Assembly (NCBI GenBank): GCA_937901905.1
Contig: CALDIF010000077.1
Location: 1-5,681, forward strand
DNA length: 5,681 nt
DNA from: an uncultured Porphyromonadaceae bacterium
GTDB lineage: Bacteria; Bacteroidota; Bacteroidia; Bacteroidales; Muribaculaceae
Direction: 5' to 3'
Within the stretch, counting starts at the first letter, position 1, and each line of letters opens with the position of its first letter. Below are positions 1-4,541 of this stretch, in pieces. A model generated the notes under the pieces. The model was not told the DNA's origin and made no database searches. It saw nothing but the letters and a program-made list of their open reading frames with translations. The position numbers and the translations under genes were made by a program.

Positions 1-20
1 GACGTGTGCTCTTCCGATCT
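1..20 (+). other. Illumina adapter remnant (artefact)
   Basis: The first 20 bases, GACGTGTGCTCTTCCGATCT, match exactly the 3' end of the standard Illumina read-2 adapter (known from memory). They are not biological. Translation from the GTG at base 4 gives the familiar spurious peptide start 'CSSDL'. The native sequence starts at base 21 and the contig's left junction cannot be trusted. Confidence 0.97.
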
Positions 21-40
21 AGAAGTGTTTTCGATTGACG

Positions 41-60
41 ATTTTCGGCAAGCCGAAAAT
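41..60. repeat. 9-bp perfect inverted repeat
   Basis: ATTTTCGGC (41-49) and GCCGAAAAT (52-60) are exact reverse complements separated by AA. There is no T run on either side, so a terminator is unlikely. A dimeric protein site or a hairpin in a structured region is more plausible. Confidence 0.6.
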
Positions 61-373
61 CTCAAAAAAGCGGAAGCCAAAGTGCGCCGCCGAAACCGCC
101 ACTTCGTTTCGGTTCGTCGTCACACATTGGCGATTTTACCGCACATCGCCCTGCATATTCCGCTCGGCTCAAGGGCGATTTCGTGGTTTCCTCCGTAGGG
201 CGGTCGGTGGGTCTTGGCAGACAGCCTCGAGGCAAAGCCCCAAACCCCATAAAAGACTGTAAAACAGCCTTTTAACTTTTTCAATCGTTTACTTTTTGTG
301 CATTTTGGTAAATCCGCACTGAAATCGCCCCGAAATTCCAGCTGATTATCAACCTTTTACGCCCTTCTTGAAA

Positions 374-437
374 TTGCATAATCATGAACAAATCAGCACT
401 TTTCGAAATCCTGGATATCATTCATGATTTTATGCAA
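374..437. repeat. Long imperfect inverted repeat next to the int terminator
   Basis: The arm TTGCATAATCATGAA (374-388) is complementary to TTCATGATTTTATGCAA (421-437) except for two extra T residues that would bulge. This gives about 15 paired bases around a 32-base loop. The loop itself contains the palindrome TTTCGAAA (401-408). The right arm overlaps the T tract of the integrase terminator (436-440), so the two structures would compete. Confidence 0.6.
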
Positions 438-472
438 AAACTGCGGCCTCAGTTCGAGAACCGAAGCCGCAG
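436..472 (-). terminator. Rho-independent terminator of the integrase gene
   Basis: Reading the minus strand past the integrase stop, CTGCGGC (472-466) pairs with GCCGCAG (447-441). Inside, CGAA/TTCG can extend the hairpin, which is followed at once by TTTTT (440-436). This is a GC-rich stem plus U tract 20 bases after the stop codon, a textbook intrinsic terminator. Confidence 0.88.
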
Positions 473-492
473 CTAATGTTCATAGACCGGTG

Positions 493-1731
493 TCACTTCT
501 TCCCGTAGAGAACCCAGTCGAGTACTTTGCGGTTGGCCTCATCGACCTTGCGCTCGTCAAAGTCGATGTAGATGTCCGTCACGGTGTTGTTGCCGTGTCC
601 CAACGCATGGGCGATTGTGTCACGAGGTATGTCAAGGCTTGCGGCGATTGTAGCCCAAGAGTGGCGTGCCCAGTAAGTGGAGATGTCGGGGAACATCGGT
701 TTTGTGGTCTTCTTTCCGCCACGACCTACTCGCTTGTAAGGCCCAATCTGCTTTAACGCAAGGTTGATGCGCTTGGTGTAGTCATGATAATCCTTGTAAC
801 GGTCAAGAATGTCAATCAAATAGTTCTTGCCGCGATACTTGTTGATTATCTCCAATGCTTCCGGCTCTACCTTTATAGAATAAAGACGGTTTGTTTTAGC
901 CCGGTGGTAATTGATACGTCCATTATTATCAATTTCTTTGAGGTTGCAAAGGTCAACAAGGTTAATGCCTATGAGCATGAACATCAACTTGAACATGTCC
1001 AAGTGCTTTTGCGCTTTTGCGTCACAAGGGCAGTTGAAGAAATTGCGCAAGTCTTCCACCTTAAGGTTACGCTTGCGAGTCGCCTCATTCTTAATCTTCA
1101 AGCGGCGGAACGGATAAAACACTGTGATCTCATCATCGATTGCCGAATTGAACACTGCGCGGATGTTGCGAAGGTGGATATTCCGGGCATTTCGCGATGG
1201 AGACGTTTGCGCCAAGAACTTGTCAAATCCAAGTATCCAGTCTTTATCAACATCTTCAAACGTCAATCGCTCCAGCTTGGTCCCGGCGTAGTCCTTCATC
1301 CGCTTGAGCGTCTGCAAGTACAAGCGACGGGGGCTTTCCTTCTGACTGTCGGCGTATTTCAAGAAACGTACAGCGAAAGAGTTGGCTTTCTCCTTCTCAC
1401 GTTTCTTTTGTTCGGCCTTGTCAGGGTAAAGCTCGTCTTCAACTTGCGACCTCAATTGTGAAGCCGTCATTTGCGCAAGTCCTCTACCATCTGAAAGCAG
1501 GAGCAGGATGCGGTCGATCTGCAACTTCAGGGAGAGAATCCGAATGTTGAGATACTTCTCATTCGGGTGGTTAATCACTACTGCCTTGTTGCTGTCCCAT
1601 TGGTGGGATAACAATCTCACATCCAGCGAGATGTAGGCAGTCTGTTTGTGGTGGGCAATGGCCACTTTCAGGACCGAAGGCTCACCTTCTTTGGCTCTTC
1701 TCATGTCGAGAAACAAACGAGTATTTGCCAT
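493..1731 (-). CDS. int: Tyrosine recombinase / integrase, Bacteroidetes type
   Basis: Site-specific recombinase of 412 residues, expected to integrate and excise this element at tRNA-Pro. The N-terminus (about residues 3-45, MANTRLFLDMRR...) is the beta-rich arm-binding domain usual in Bacteroidetes integrases. A SAM-like core-binding domain covers about 117-215 and the catalytic domain about 220-400. Visible catalytic positions are Lys279 (RAKT), Arg356 (YWARHSW), His379 (LGHG) and the nucleophile Tyr388 (TDIYIDF). The usual first Arg is Asn257 (GINLVDL), and the first His of HxxR is a Tyr. Both changes are, as far as I recall, common in this family. The frame stays open upstream to 2013, but that extension translates the tRNA fragment and AT-rich DNA, so I chose the ATG at 1731, which gives the family's usual length and start. 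It reads away from attP into its own terminator. No clear promoter was found upstream. Confidence 0.95.
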   Translation of the reverse strand: MANTRLFLDMRRAKEGEPSVLKVAIAHHKQTAYISLDVRLLSHQWDSNKAVVINHPNEKYLNIRILSLKLQIDRILLLLSDGRGLAQMTASQLRSQVEDELYPDKAEQKKREKEKANSFAVRFLKYADSQKESPRRLYLQTLKRMKDYAGTKLERLTFEDVDKDWILGFDKFLAQTSPSRNARNIHLRNIRAVFNSAIDDEITVFYPFRRLKIKNEATRKRNLKVEDLRNFFNCPCDAKAQKHLDMFKLMFMLIGINLVDLCNLKEIDNNGRINYHRAKTNRLYSIKVEPEALEIINKYRGKNYLIDILDRYKDYHDYTKRINLALKQIGPYKRVGRGGKKTTKPMFPDISTYWARHSWATIAASLDIPRDTIAHALGHGNNTVTDIYIDFDERKVDEANRKVLDWVLYGKK

Positions 1732-1770
1732 AACTTTAAACGTCGCTCCGAGTTGCATTCTTTGATTTTT

Positions 1771-1794
1771 GCGCAAGTCTATGTGCAAGTCAAA
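1771..1794 (+). repeat. Candidate integrase arm sites, left arm
   Basis: Two tandem 12-bp units, GCGCAAGTCTAT and GTGCAAGTCAAA, share GYGCAAGTC. They lie about 140-160 bp from the tRNA core on the integrase side. Related GTGCAATTC (1827-1835) and GCGCAAATA (1851-1859) lie nearer the core. Confidence 0.55.
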
Positions 1795-1814
1795 TGTTGA
1801 AAAAAACAACATTT
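1792..1814. repeat. 8-bp inverted repeat with A7 loop, left attP arm
   Basis: AAATGTTG (1792-1799) and CAACATTT (1807-1814) are exact complements around seven A residues. A second small stem, CGCTT/AAGCG around six T residues (1838-1853), and the palindrome TTTGGCCAAA (1814-1823) follow. The A and T tracts would favour bending in this attP arm. A terminator role is less likely because the stem is AT-rich. Confidence 0.5.
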
Positions 1815-1875
1815 TTGGCCAAATTTGTGCAATTCTTCGCTTTTTTTTAAGCGCAAATATCGCCATTTTTACAAC

Positions 1876-1920
1876 AAAAAAACGCTGAAATCTCGGTCTA
1901 AAACCTTGACTATCAGCGTT
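1876..1920 (-). terminator. Intrinsic terminator downstream of the tRNA part
   Basis: On the minus strand, AACGCTGA (1920-1913) pairs exactly with TCAGCGTT (1888-1881) across a 24-base loop. The run of seven T residues at 1882-1876 begins in the last two stem bases. It lies 11 bases after the tRNA 3' end. After integration it would end the rebuilt tRNA-Pro transcript before it reaches int, so int needs its own promoter in 1732-1875. Confidence 0.7.
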
Positions 1921-1931
1921 CTTTGTTTCAG

Positions 1932-1973
1932 TCGGGATGACTAGATTCGAACTAGCGACCCCACGCCCCCCAG
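1932..1973 (-). tRNA. 3' part of tRNA-Pro(GGG), attachment core
   Basis: On the minus strand the order is anticodon loop CTGGGGG (1973-1967, anticodon GGG), stem strand GCGTG, variable GGGTC, T arm GCTAG-TTCGAAT-CTAGT, acceptor strand CATCCCG and discriminator A (1932). CCA is not encoded. The anticodon-stem 5' strand, D arm and 5' acceptor strand are missing; AT-rich element DNA replaces them. The shared segment may extend two bases further, to 1975. This is not a functional tRNA gene. It is the segment that restores the host gene on integration, with crossover likely in or near the anticodon stem-loop. The Pro assignment rests on the GGG anticodon and the acceptor strand that implies a CGGGATG 5' end. 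Confidence 0.85.
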
Positions 1974-1993
1974 ACTTTAAAATATACGTTGTA

Positions 1994-2028
1994 ATAACTT
2001 GATTATTAAACAATTAAAATTAAGTTAT
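1994..2028. repeat. 11-bp inverted repeat between attP core and repressor
   Basis: ATAACTTGATT (1994-2004) and AATTAAGTTAT (2018-2028) are complementary at 10 of 11 positions around a 13-base AT-rich spacer. The position just right of the core suggests a binding site for integrase or an excision factor. A weak terminator for the leftward repressor transcript is an alternative, but there is no GC stem. Confidence 0.5.
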
Positions 2029-2034
2029 CACGAT

Positions 2035-2058
2035 GTGCACTCAAAGGCGCACTCAATT
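2035..2058 (+). repeat. Candidate integrase arm sites, right arm
   Basis: GTGCACTCAAAG and GCGCACTCAATT are tandem 12-bp units that differ by a T/C at position 2, exactly as the left-arm pair does. They end beside the repressor stop codon, 60-85 bp from the core. They resemble the left-arm units (GYGCA then TCAA) but are not identical to them. Confidence 0.5.
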
Positions 2059-2420
2059 TACGTTTTCTTCATGTTGTCGATGATTTTTCGCAAGCGGTCA
2101 ACCTCTGCTTCTAACTTCTCGATGCGCCTGTCACGATGCTCTATAATAGAGAGCAAACGGTCAATCCTATCTTGCTCGATCTTTTGCTTTTGCTCTACAA
2201 CAGCGGCACGGCGCACTTCGTCCTCATCGGGTACGATGTACTCGTCGATGTCGGAGATTTCCAATACATTTGCTATCTTATTGATTAACTCAACGGGAGC
2301 CGGAGCTTTCTTATTCTCGACACGAGATAGAAAGCCCTGTGGGTAGCCGGTCAATTCCGCCAAGCGTAATTGCGTCACCTTGAACTCCTTGCGTATTCTT
2401 TGCAAATCCAACGTTCTCAT
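2058..2420 (-). CDS. XRE-family repressor with C-terminal coiled coil
   Basis: A 120-residue probable lysogeny or quiescence repressor. Residues 5-57 form a Cro/C1-type helix-turn-helix (VTQLRLAELTGYPQGFLSRVEN, with recognition-helix residues PQGFLSRVE at about 27-35). An acidic linker (IDEYIVPDEDE) leads to a highly charged helix at about 72-118 with heptad spacing of I and L (RIDRLLSII...RIEKLEAEVDRLRKII), most likely a dimerising coiled coil. There is no LexA/CI-type peptidase domain, so classical RecA-driven self-cleavage is not expected. It is transcribed leftward from a promoter at 2547-2576, toward attP. Many Bacteroidetes regulators share this HTH-plus-coiled-coil design, so the repressor role is inferred from position. 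Confidence 0.85.
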   Translation of the reverse strand: MRTLDLQRIRKEFKVTQLRLAELTGYPQGFLSRVENKKAPAPVELINKIANVLEISDIDEYIVPDEDEVRRAAVVEQKQKIEQDRIDRLLSIIEHRDRRIEKLEAEVDRLRKIIDNMKKT

Positions 2421-2460
2421 TTCTTTTGCCGTTGATATAATTTTTTTTGCAGTTTTCTGC

Positions 2461-2489
2461 TTGCTATTACAAAATTATCACTACCTTTG
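2461..2489 (+). promoter_or_regulatory. Rightward promoter of the early operon
   Basis: TTG at 2461-2463, 18 bp, then TACCTTTG at 2482-2489 matches the Bacteroides primary-sigma consensus (TTG, about 19 bp, TAnnTTTG). Transcription would start near 2496 and give a leader of about 140 bases before the Cro-like gene. Confidence 0.7.
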
Positions 2490-2499
2490 CAATAATTTT

Positions 2500-2518
2500 G
2501 TTATAACGGAAATATAAC
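2500..2518. promoter_or_regulatory. Operator-like inverted repeat
   Basis: GTTATA (2500-2505) and TATAAC (2513-2518) are exact complements with a 7-bp spacer, giving a 19-bp dyad typical of small HTH dimers. It covers the predicted start of the rightward transcript and lies within the overlap of the two opposing transcripts. The repressor or the Cro-like protein is the likely binder. Confidence 0.55.
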
Positions 2519-2546
2519 CTTGTTCTTGAAATTTTTATTTTCGCCG

Positions 2547-2576
2547 CAAAGTTACGAATAATTTTCGTTATCACAA
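2547..2576 (-). promoter_or_regulatory. Leftward promoter of the repressor
   Basis: On the minus strand, TTG (2576-2574), 19 bp, then TAACTTTG (2554-2547) matches the Bacteroides consensus. Transcription would start near 2540 and run leftward through the rightward promoter to the repressor ATG at 2420. A second minus-strand box, TAATTTTG (2477-2470), is closer to the gene but has no well-spaced TTG. Confidence 0.65.
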
Positions 2577-2637
2577 AAATTATAATCGTTAAAATTTTAA
2601 TTATAACAAATTTATTTTTTATCAAAGGCACAAACTT

Positions 2638-2856
2638 ATGAGACAGAGAACATTGAAGGCATTGTACTATCGGGCAAAGAAACGCCCCACACCTGCCGCG
2701 TCTTTTATCAAGACCGTTGCGCAATTAACAAACCGCTCTGAAACGGCTGTACGTAAATGGATTTCCGGCGAATCGCAACCCGACATGAATGTGATGATAA
2801 CGCTCTCACAACACTTCGGCGTGCCATATGATGAGCTATTCCCTGAAAACGAATGA
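2638..2856 (+). CDS. Cro-like small HTH DNA-binding protein
   Basis: A 72-residue basic N-terminal arm plus one helix-turn-helix domain. Residues about 20-70 (AASFIKTVAQLTNRSETAVRKWISGESQPDM...LSQHFGVPYDELF) have the XRE-like pattern, with recognition helix SETAVRKWISG at 34-44 and the common ending 'GVPYDELFPE'. There is no second domain. It is the first gene of the rightward operon, opposite the repressor, which is where Cro or a similar antagonist sits in temperate phages. The ATG at 2638 follows an A-rich leader with no Shine-Dalgarno site, usual in Bacteroidota. Its stop overlaps the next start as ATGA (2853-2856), which suggests translational coupling. The Cro role comes from position; binding to the 2500-2518 dyad is untested. 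Confidence 0.82.
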   Translation: MRQRTLKALYYRAKKRPTPAASFIKTVAQLTNRSETAVRKWISGESQPDMNVMITLSQHFGVPYDELFPENE

Positions 2857-3056
2857 CTATGACTACCGAAGAACCAAAAGTGTCAATGAATGCGCGATTC
2901 ACTATAACACAGACTTGTGCTATACTGGGCATTCACAGGAACACGCTGCTGAAATACACCAGTCTCGGTGCTATTCGGCATGGAGTGAGGCGTTCTACAG
3001 CGCAGAAGTTTTATACCGGTAGTGAGATTATTCGCTTCTGGAAGTCACAGCTTTAA
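2853..3056 (+). CDS. Excisionase-like MerR/HTH_17 family protein
   Basis: A 67-residue DNA-binding protein made almost wholly of one winged-helix domain of the MerR/excisionase fold. Residues about 14-60 (FTITQTCAILGIHRNTLLKYTSLGAIR...KFYTGSEIIRFWKS) show the familiar 'T...CA.LGI.R.TL.K....G.I' helix pair followed by the wing and 'F.GSEI..FW'. Proteins of this size and fold beside an integrase often act as recombination directionality factors, and some also regulate promoters. It starts within the stop of the Cro-like gene (ATGA); an in-frame ATG at 2859 is an alternative start. The following gene begins 12 bp on, in the same operon. The excisionase role is inferred from fold and context; a purely regulatory role is equally possible. 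Confidence 0.78.
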   Translation: MTMTTEEPKVSMNARFTITQTCAILGIHRNTLLKYTSLGAIRHGVRRSTAQKFYTGSEIIRFWKSQL

Positions 3057-3068
3057 CATACCGCAAAA

Positions 3069-3905
3069 ATGGCTAAAGGTTATATTCTTGTGCATCGGTC
3101 TTTATGGGAGCATTGGATTTGGCTTTCAGCAAAGCACACCCAGCGTTGGCTTGATATAATATACCTTGCCCATTGGGAAAACCGAACTATTGAGTTCGGC
3201 AGTAAAAACTTGGAGCTGAAGCGTGGTCAGTTCGTGACGACCACGAGAACTCTTATGCTTCGTTGGAAAACCAACGGCGATACCGTAAGGCGTTTCTTGC
3301 GCTTGCTTGAAAAAAATGACATGATAGTTTGCAATCGCAACCGTGATATGACAGTTATAACCGTATGCAATTATAACAAGTACCAACGGGAAAAATTATT
3401 GCAGTATTTCGATGATGATGGCGATGATAATTCGGTCGTAAATCCGGTAGAAAACGGAACCGACAGCAACAATATAAGTGAGCAGGACGAATCCATATCA
3501 CAGACACGCAAACGGTCACAGATTGAATTAAATAATAAAGAAAATAAAGAAAATAATAATTCTCTCTCATCACGCGAGCGTGAACAAAAATTTTTTGAAG
3601 AAATAAGGGCTGCGCAAAATTTTTTAGAAGCAACCGCAAAAAATCACAACATCACAACAGGAGAAGTGATTGATTGGCTTGAAAAATTTTTTAATGCAAT
3701 GCTCTGCATGGAAAAGTCACACAAAGATGTGGCAGACTTCCGGCAGCATTTCTATCACTGGTTAAACATTCAAATCAAAAATATCAAGCAAAATGGAACT
3801 GACAAATCAAGGGGGCGCACGAAAGCGTCCGAAGATCGACATTCAGCGCGTCGAGGAAGTGATGTCTCAGATAATACGGCATCGGATTATGGTAGTACGT
3901 TTTAG
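3069..3905 (+). CDS. Winged-helix phage-type replication initiator
   Basis: A 278-residue protein resembling phage replisome organisers (lambda O / Phg_rep_org_N / DnaD-like group). Residues about 1-105 form an N-terminal winged helix: 'GYILVHRSLWEHWIW' entry, 'ELKRGQFVTTTRTLMLRW', recognition helix 'NGDTVRRFLRLLEKNDMI', then a strand ending in 'NYNKYQ'. Residues about 112-170 are an acidic and N/K/E-rich linker, including a 9-bp DNA repeat (NKENKENNN). A helical C-terminal domain (about 172-240, KFFEEIRAAQNFLEATAKNH...HWLNIQIKNIK) may contact the helicase or loader. It should bind the element's origin and recruit the DnaC-like protein encoded next. Its last 37 codons overlap that gene in another frame; this tail is low-complexity, Ser/Arg/Asp-rich and may be dispensable. 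There is no polymerase or primase motif. Confidence 0.82.
   Translation: MAKGYILVHRSLWEHWIWLSAKHTQRWLDIIYLAHWENRTIEFGSKNLELKRGQFVTTTRTLMLRWKTNGDTVRRFLRLLEKNDMIVCNRNRDMTVITVCNYNKYQREKLLQYFDDDGDDNSVVNPVENGTDSNNISEQDESISQTRKRSQIELNNKENKENNNSLSSREREQKFFEEIRAAQNFLEATAKNHNITTGEVIDWLEKFFNAMLCMEKSHKDVADFRQHFYHWLNIQIKNIKQNGTDKSRGRTKASEDRHSARRGSDVSDNTASDYGSTF
3429..3723 (+). other. Candidate replication origin inside the initiator gene
   Basis: The middle and C-terminal coding part of the initiator gene is rich in short repeats and AT. AATTCGGT/AATCCGGT lie at 3429 and 3441 (12-bp period) and TCACAGA at 3498 and 3516. Three 9-bp AT-rich units run from 3534 to 3560, and ATCACAAC is tandem at 3643-3658. 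AAAATTTTTT occurs at 3587, 3616 and 3683. Iterons beside an AT-rich stretch inside the initiator gene is the arrangement of lambda ori in gene O. All of it is coding, so low-complexity protein sequence is a competing explanation. Confidence 0.35.
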
Positions 3906-4506
3906 ATTTAATCTGTCGCCGCAAGATGCTACGAACTTACTGGCGGCTCATTACGCCTCAGTCGTTGATAAACGCCACGGCAAAATGATTCTGGACGAGA
4001 ACACCTCGAACAGTATCATATCAATGGCTGAGTATATCACACAAGAGTTCCCAAAGTTTGGTGTGATGCTCTGCGGCACTTGCGGTAACGGCAAGACCAC
4101 TCTTGTTTATGCGCTTCAAAGCGCAATCAACTATCTGAACCACTGCCATCACTTTGACTTCATTAAGGACTTAGACCCTTACTATGACATCGGGCTTCGC
4201 ATTGTTGATGTCCGCGACATTATTCATGCGGCAACCGACACGGACAGTTTCACTTTGTACTGCAGGGCTTCGATGCTTGCCATTGATGATATGGGTAAAG
4301 AACCTGTTGAAATTCTGCATTATGGCAACTCGCTCAACCCCATTATCGAACTAATGGAGTATCGCTATCAGCATCAGAAGTTCACTGTTATCACAACGAA
4401 TCTCACCGCAAAAGATATTCGGCAGAAATATGGTGCGCGTGTTGCAGACCGTTTCAACGAAATGCTGCACGTCATCGTCTTTCAGGACATCACTTATCGT
4501 CGATAA
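3793..4506 (+). CDS. DnaC-like AAA+ ATPase, probable helicase loader
   Basis: A 237-residue P-loop ATPase of the DnaC/IstB group. Motifs in order: Walker A GTCGNGKTT at residues 95-103 (Lys101), Walker B MLAIDD at 161-166 (Asp165, Asp166), sensor-1 ITTN at 200-203, and GARVADRFNEM at 214-224 carrying likely arginine-finger and sensor residues. The N-terminal part (about 1-85) is the non-ATPase helical region that in DnaC contacts DnaB. It should load the host replicative helicase at the origin chosen by the initiator encoded just upstream, with which it forms the usual phage initiator-loader pair. The first ATG (3793) gives a 113-bp out-of-frame overlap with the initiator gene; ATG codons at 3862 or 3889 would shorten this. 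It lacks a transposase partner, so an IstB transposition role is unlikely. Confidence 0.88.
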   Translation: MELTNQGGARKRPKIDIQRVEEVMSQIIRHRIMVVRFRFNLSPQDATNLLAAHYASVVDKRHGKMILDENTSNSIISMAEYITQEFPKFGVMLCGTCGNGKTTLVYALQSAINYLNHCHHFDFIKDLDPYYDIGLRIVDVRDIIHAATDTDSFTLYCRASMLAIDDMGKEPVEILHYGNSLNPIIELMEYRYQHQKFTVITTNLTAKDIRQKYGARVADRFNEMLHVIVFQDITYRR

Positions 4507-4541
4507 TTTTGCTTCTCATGATAAAGCAAATGCGACATTTT

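Larger units (their letters stand above)
21..440. other. Gene-free region with several inverted repeats
   Basis: I see no credible gene here; the short open frames have no recognisable domain and lie across each other on both strands. The region instead holds a series of inverted repeats: 41-49/52-60 (9 bp, 2-base spacer), 90-96/106-112 (CCGAAAC/GTTTCGG), 129-134/145-150 (GGCGAT/ATCGCC), the palindrome GCCTCGAGGC at 224-233, and a long imperfect hairpin at 374-437. GGCGATTT recurs at 174. The region lies just beyond the integrase terminator. It could be a structured RNA, a replication or packaging site, or an element boundary. Its left end is cut by the adapter. Confidence 0.6.
1771..2056. 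other. attP: Attachment site region (probable intact attP)
   Basis: A tRNA 3'-part core (1932-1973) sits between two sets of short direct repeats: GCGCAAGTC/GTGCAAGTC at 1771-1791 on one side and GTGCACTCAA/GCGCACTCAA at 2035-2056 on the other. Each pair has a 12-bp period. Two weaker GYGCAA sites lie at 1827 and 1851. This is the layout of a tyrosine-integrase attP with arm sites around a core. Element genes lie on both sides (int on the left, repressor and replication genes on the right). An integrated copy would instead have chromosome on one side of the core, so the sequence probably represents the excised or circular form. Confidence 0.7.
2421..2637. promoter_or_regulatory. AT-rich switch region between repressor and operon
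   Basis: This 217-bp AT-rich gap separates the divergent repressor and Cro-like genes. It holds two consensus Bacteroides promoters whose start points face each other (about 2496 rightward and 2540 leftward). It also holds an exact operator-like inverted repeat at 2500-2518, a looser copy at 2588-2607 (GTTAAA, 8 bp, TATAAC) and the palindrome TTAAAATTTTAA (2589-2600). I see no gene in it. It most likely controls the genetic switch. Confidence 0.75.

Noticed and set aside
4..262. Short open frames on both strands at the left end
   Set aside because: One starts inside the adapter; the others have no domain and overlap each other and several inverted repeats.
424..756. 110-codon plus-strand frame over the int 3' end
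   Set aside because: It is antisense to well-supported integrase coding sequence, crosses the terminator hairpin and has no recognisable motif.
784..1461. 225-codon plus-strand frame
   Set aside because: It lies wholly antisense to the integrase catalytic and core-binding domains; its length is a by-product of int codon use.
1732..2013. N-terminal extension of the integrase to 2013
   Set aside because: It translates the tRNA fragment (GGRGVASSNLVIPT is typical of translated tRNA), a terminator and A/T tracts. Family members start near MANTRLFLDMR.
1999..2346. 115-codon plus-strand Ser-rich frame
   Set aside because: It is antisense to the XRE repressor, which has a clear HTH and coiled coil; Ser-rich composition is typical of a shadow frame.
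2467..2724. 85-codon minus-strand frame across the switch region
   Set aside because: It is Ile/Lys-rich from AT-rich promoter DNA, has no domain, and overlaps the promoters and the Cro-like gene.
3534..3560. 9-bp AT-rich tandem units as a CRISPR-like or satellite repeat
   Set aside because: The units are contiguous, in frame and encode an N/K/E linker; there are no spacers.
3126..3639. Two minus-strand frames within the initiator gene
   Set aside because: Both are antisense to the supported winged-helix protein and lack motifs.
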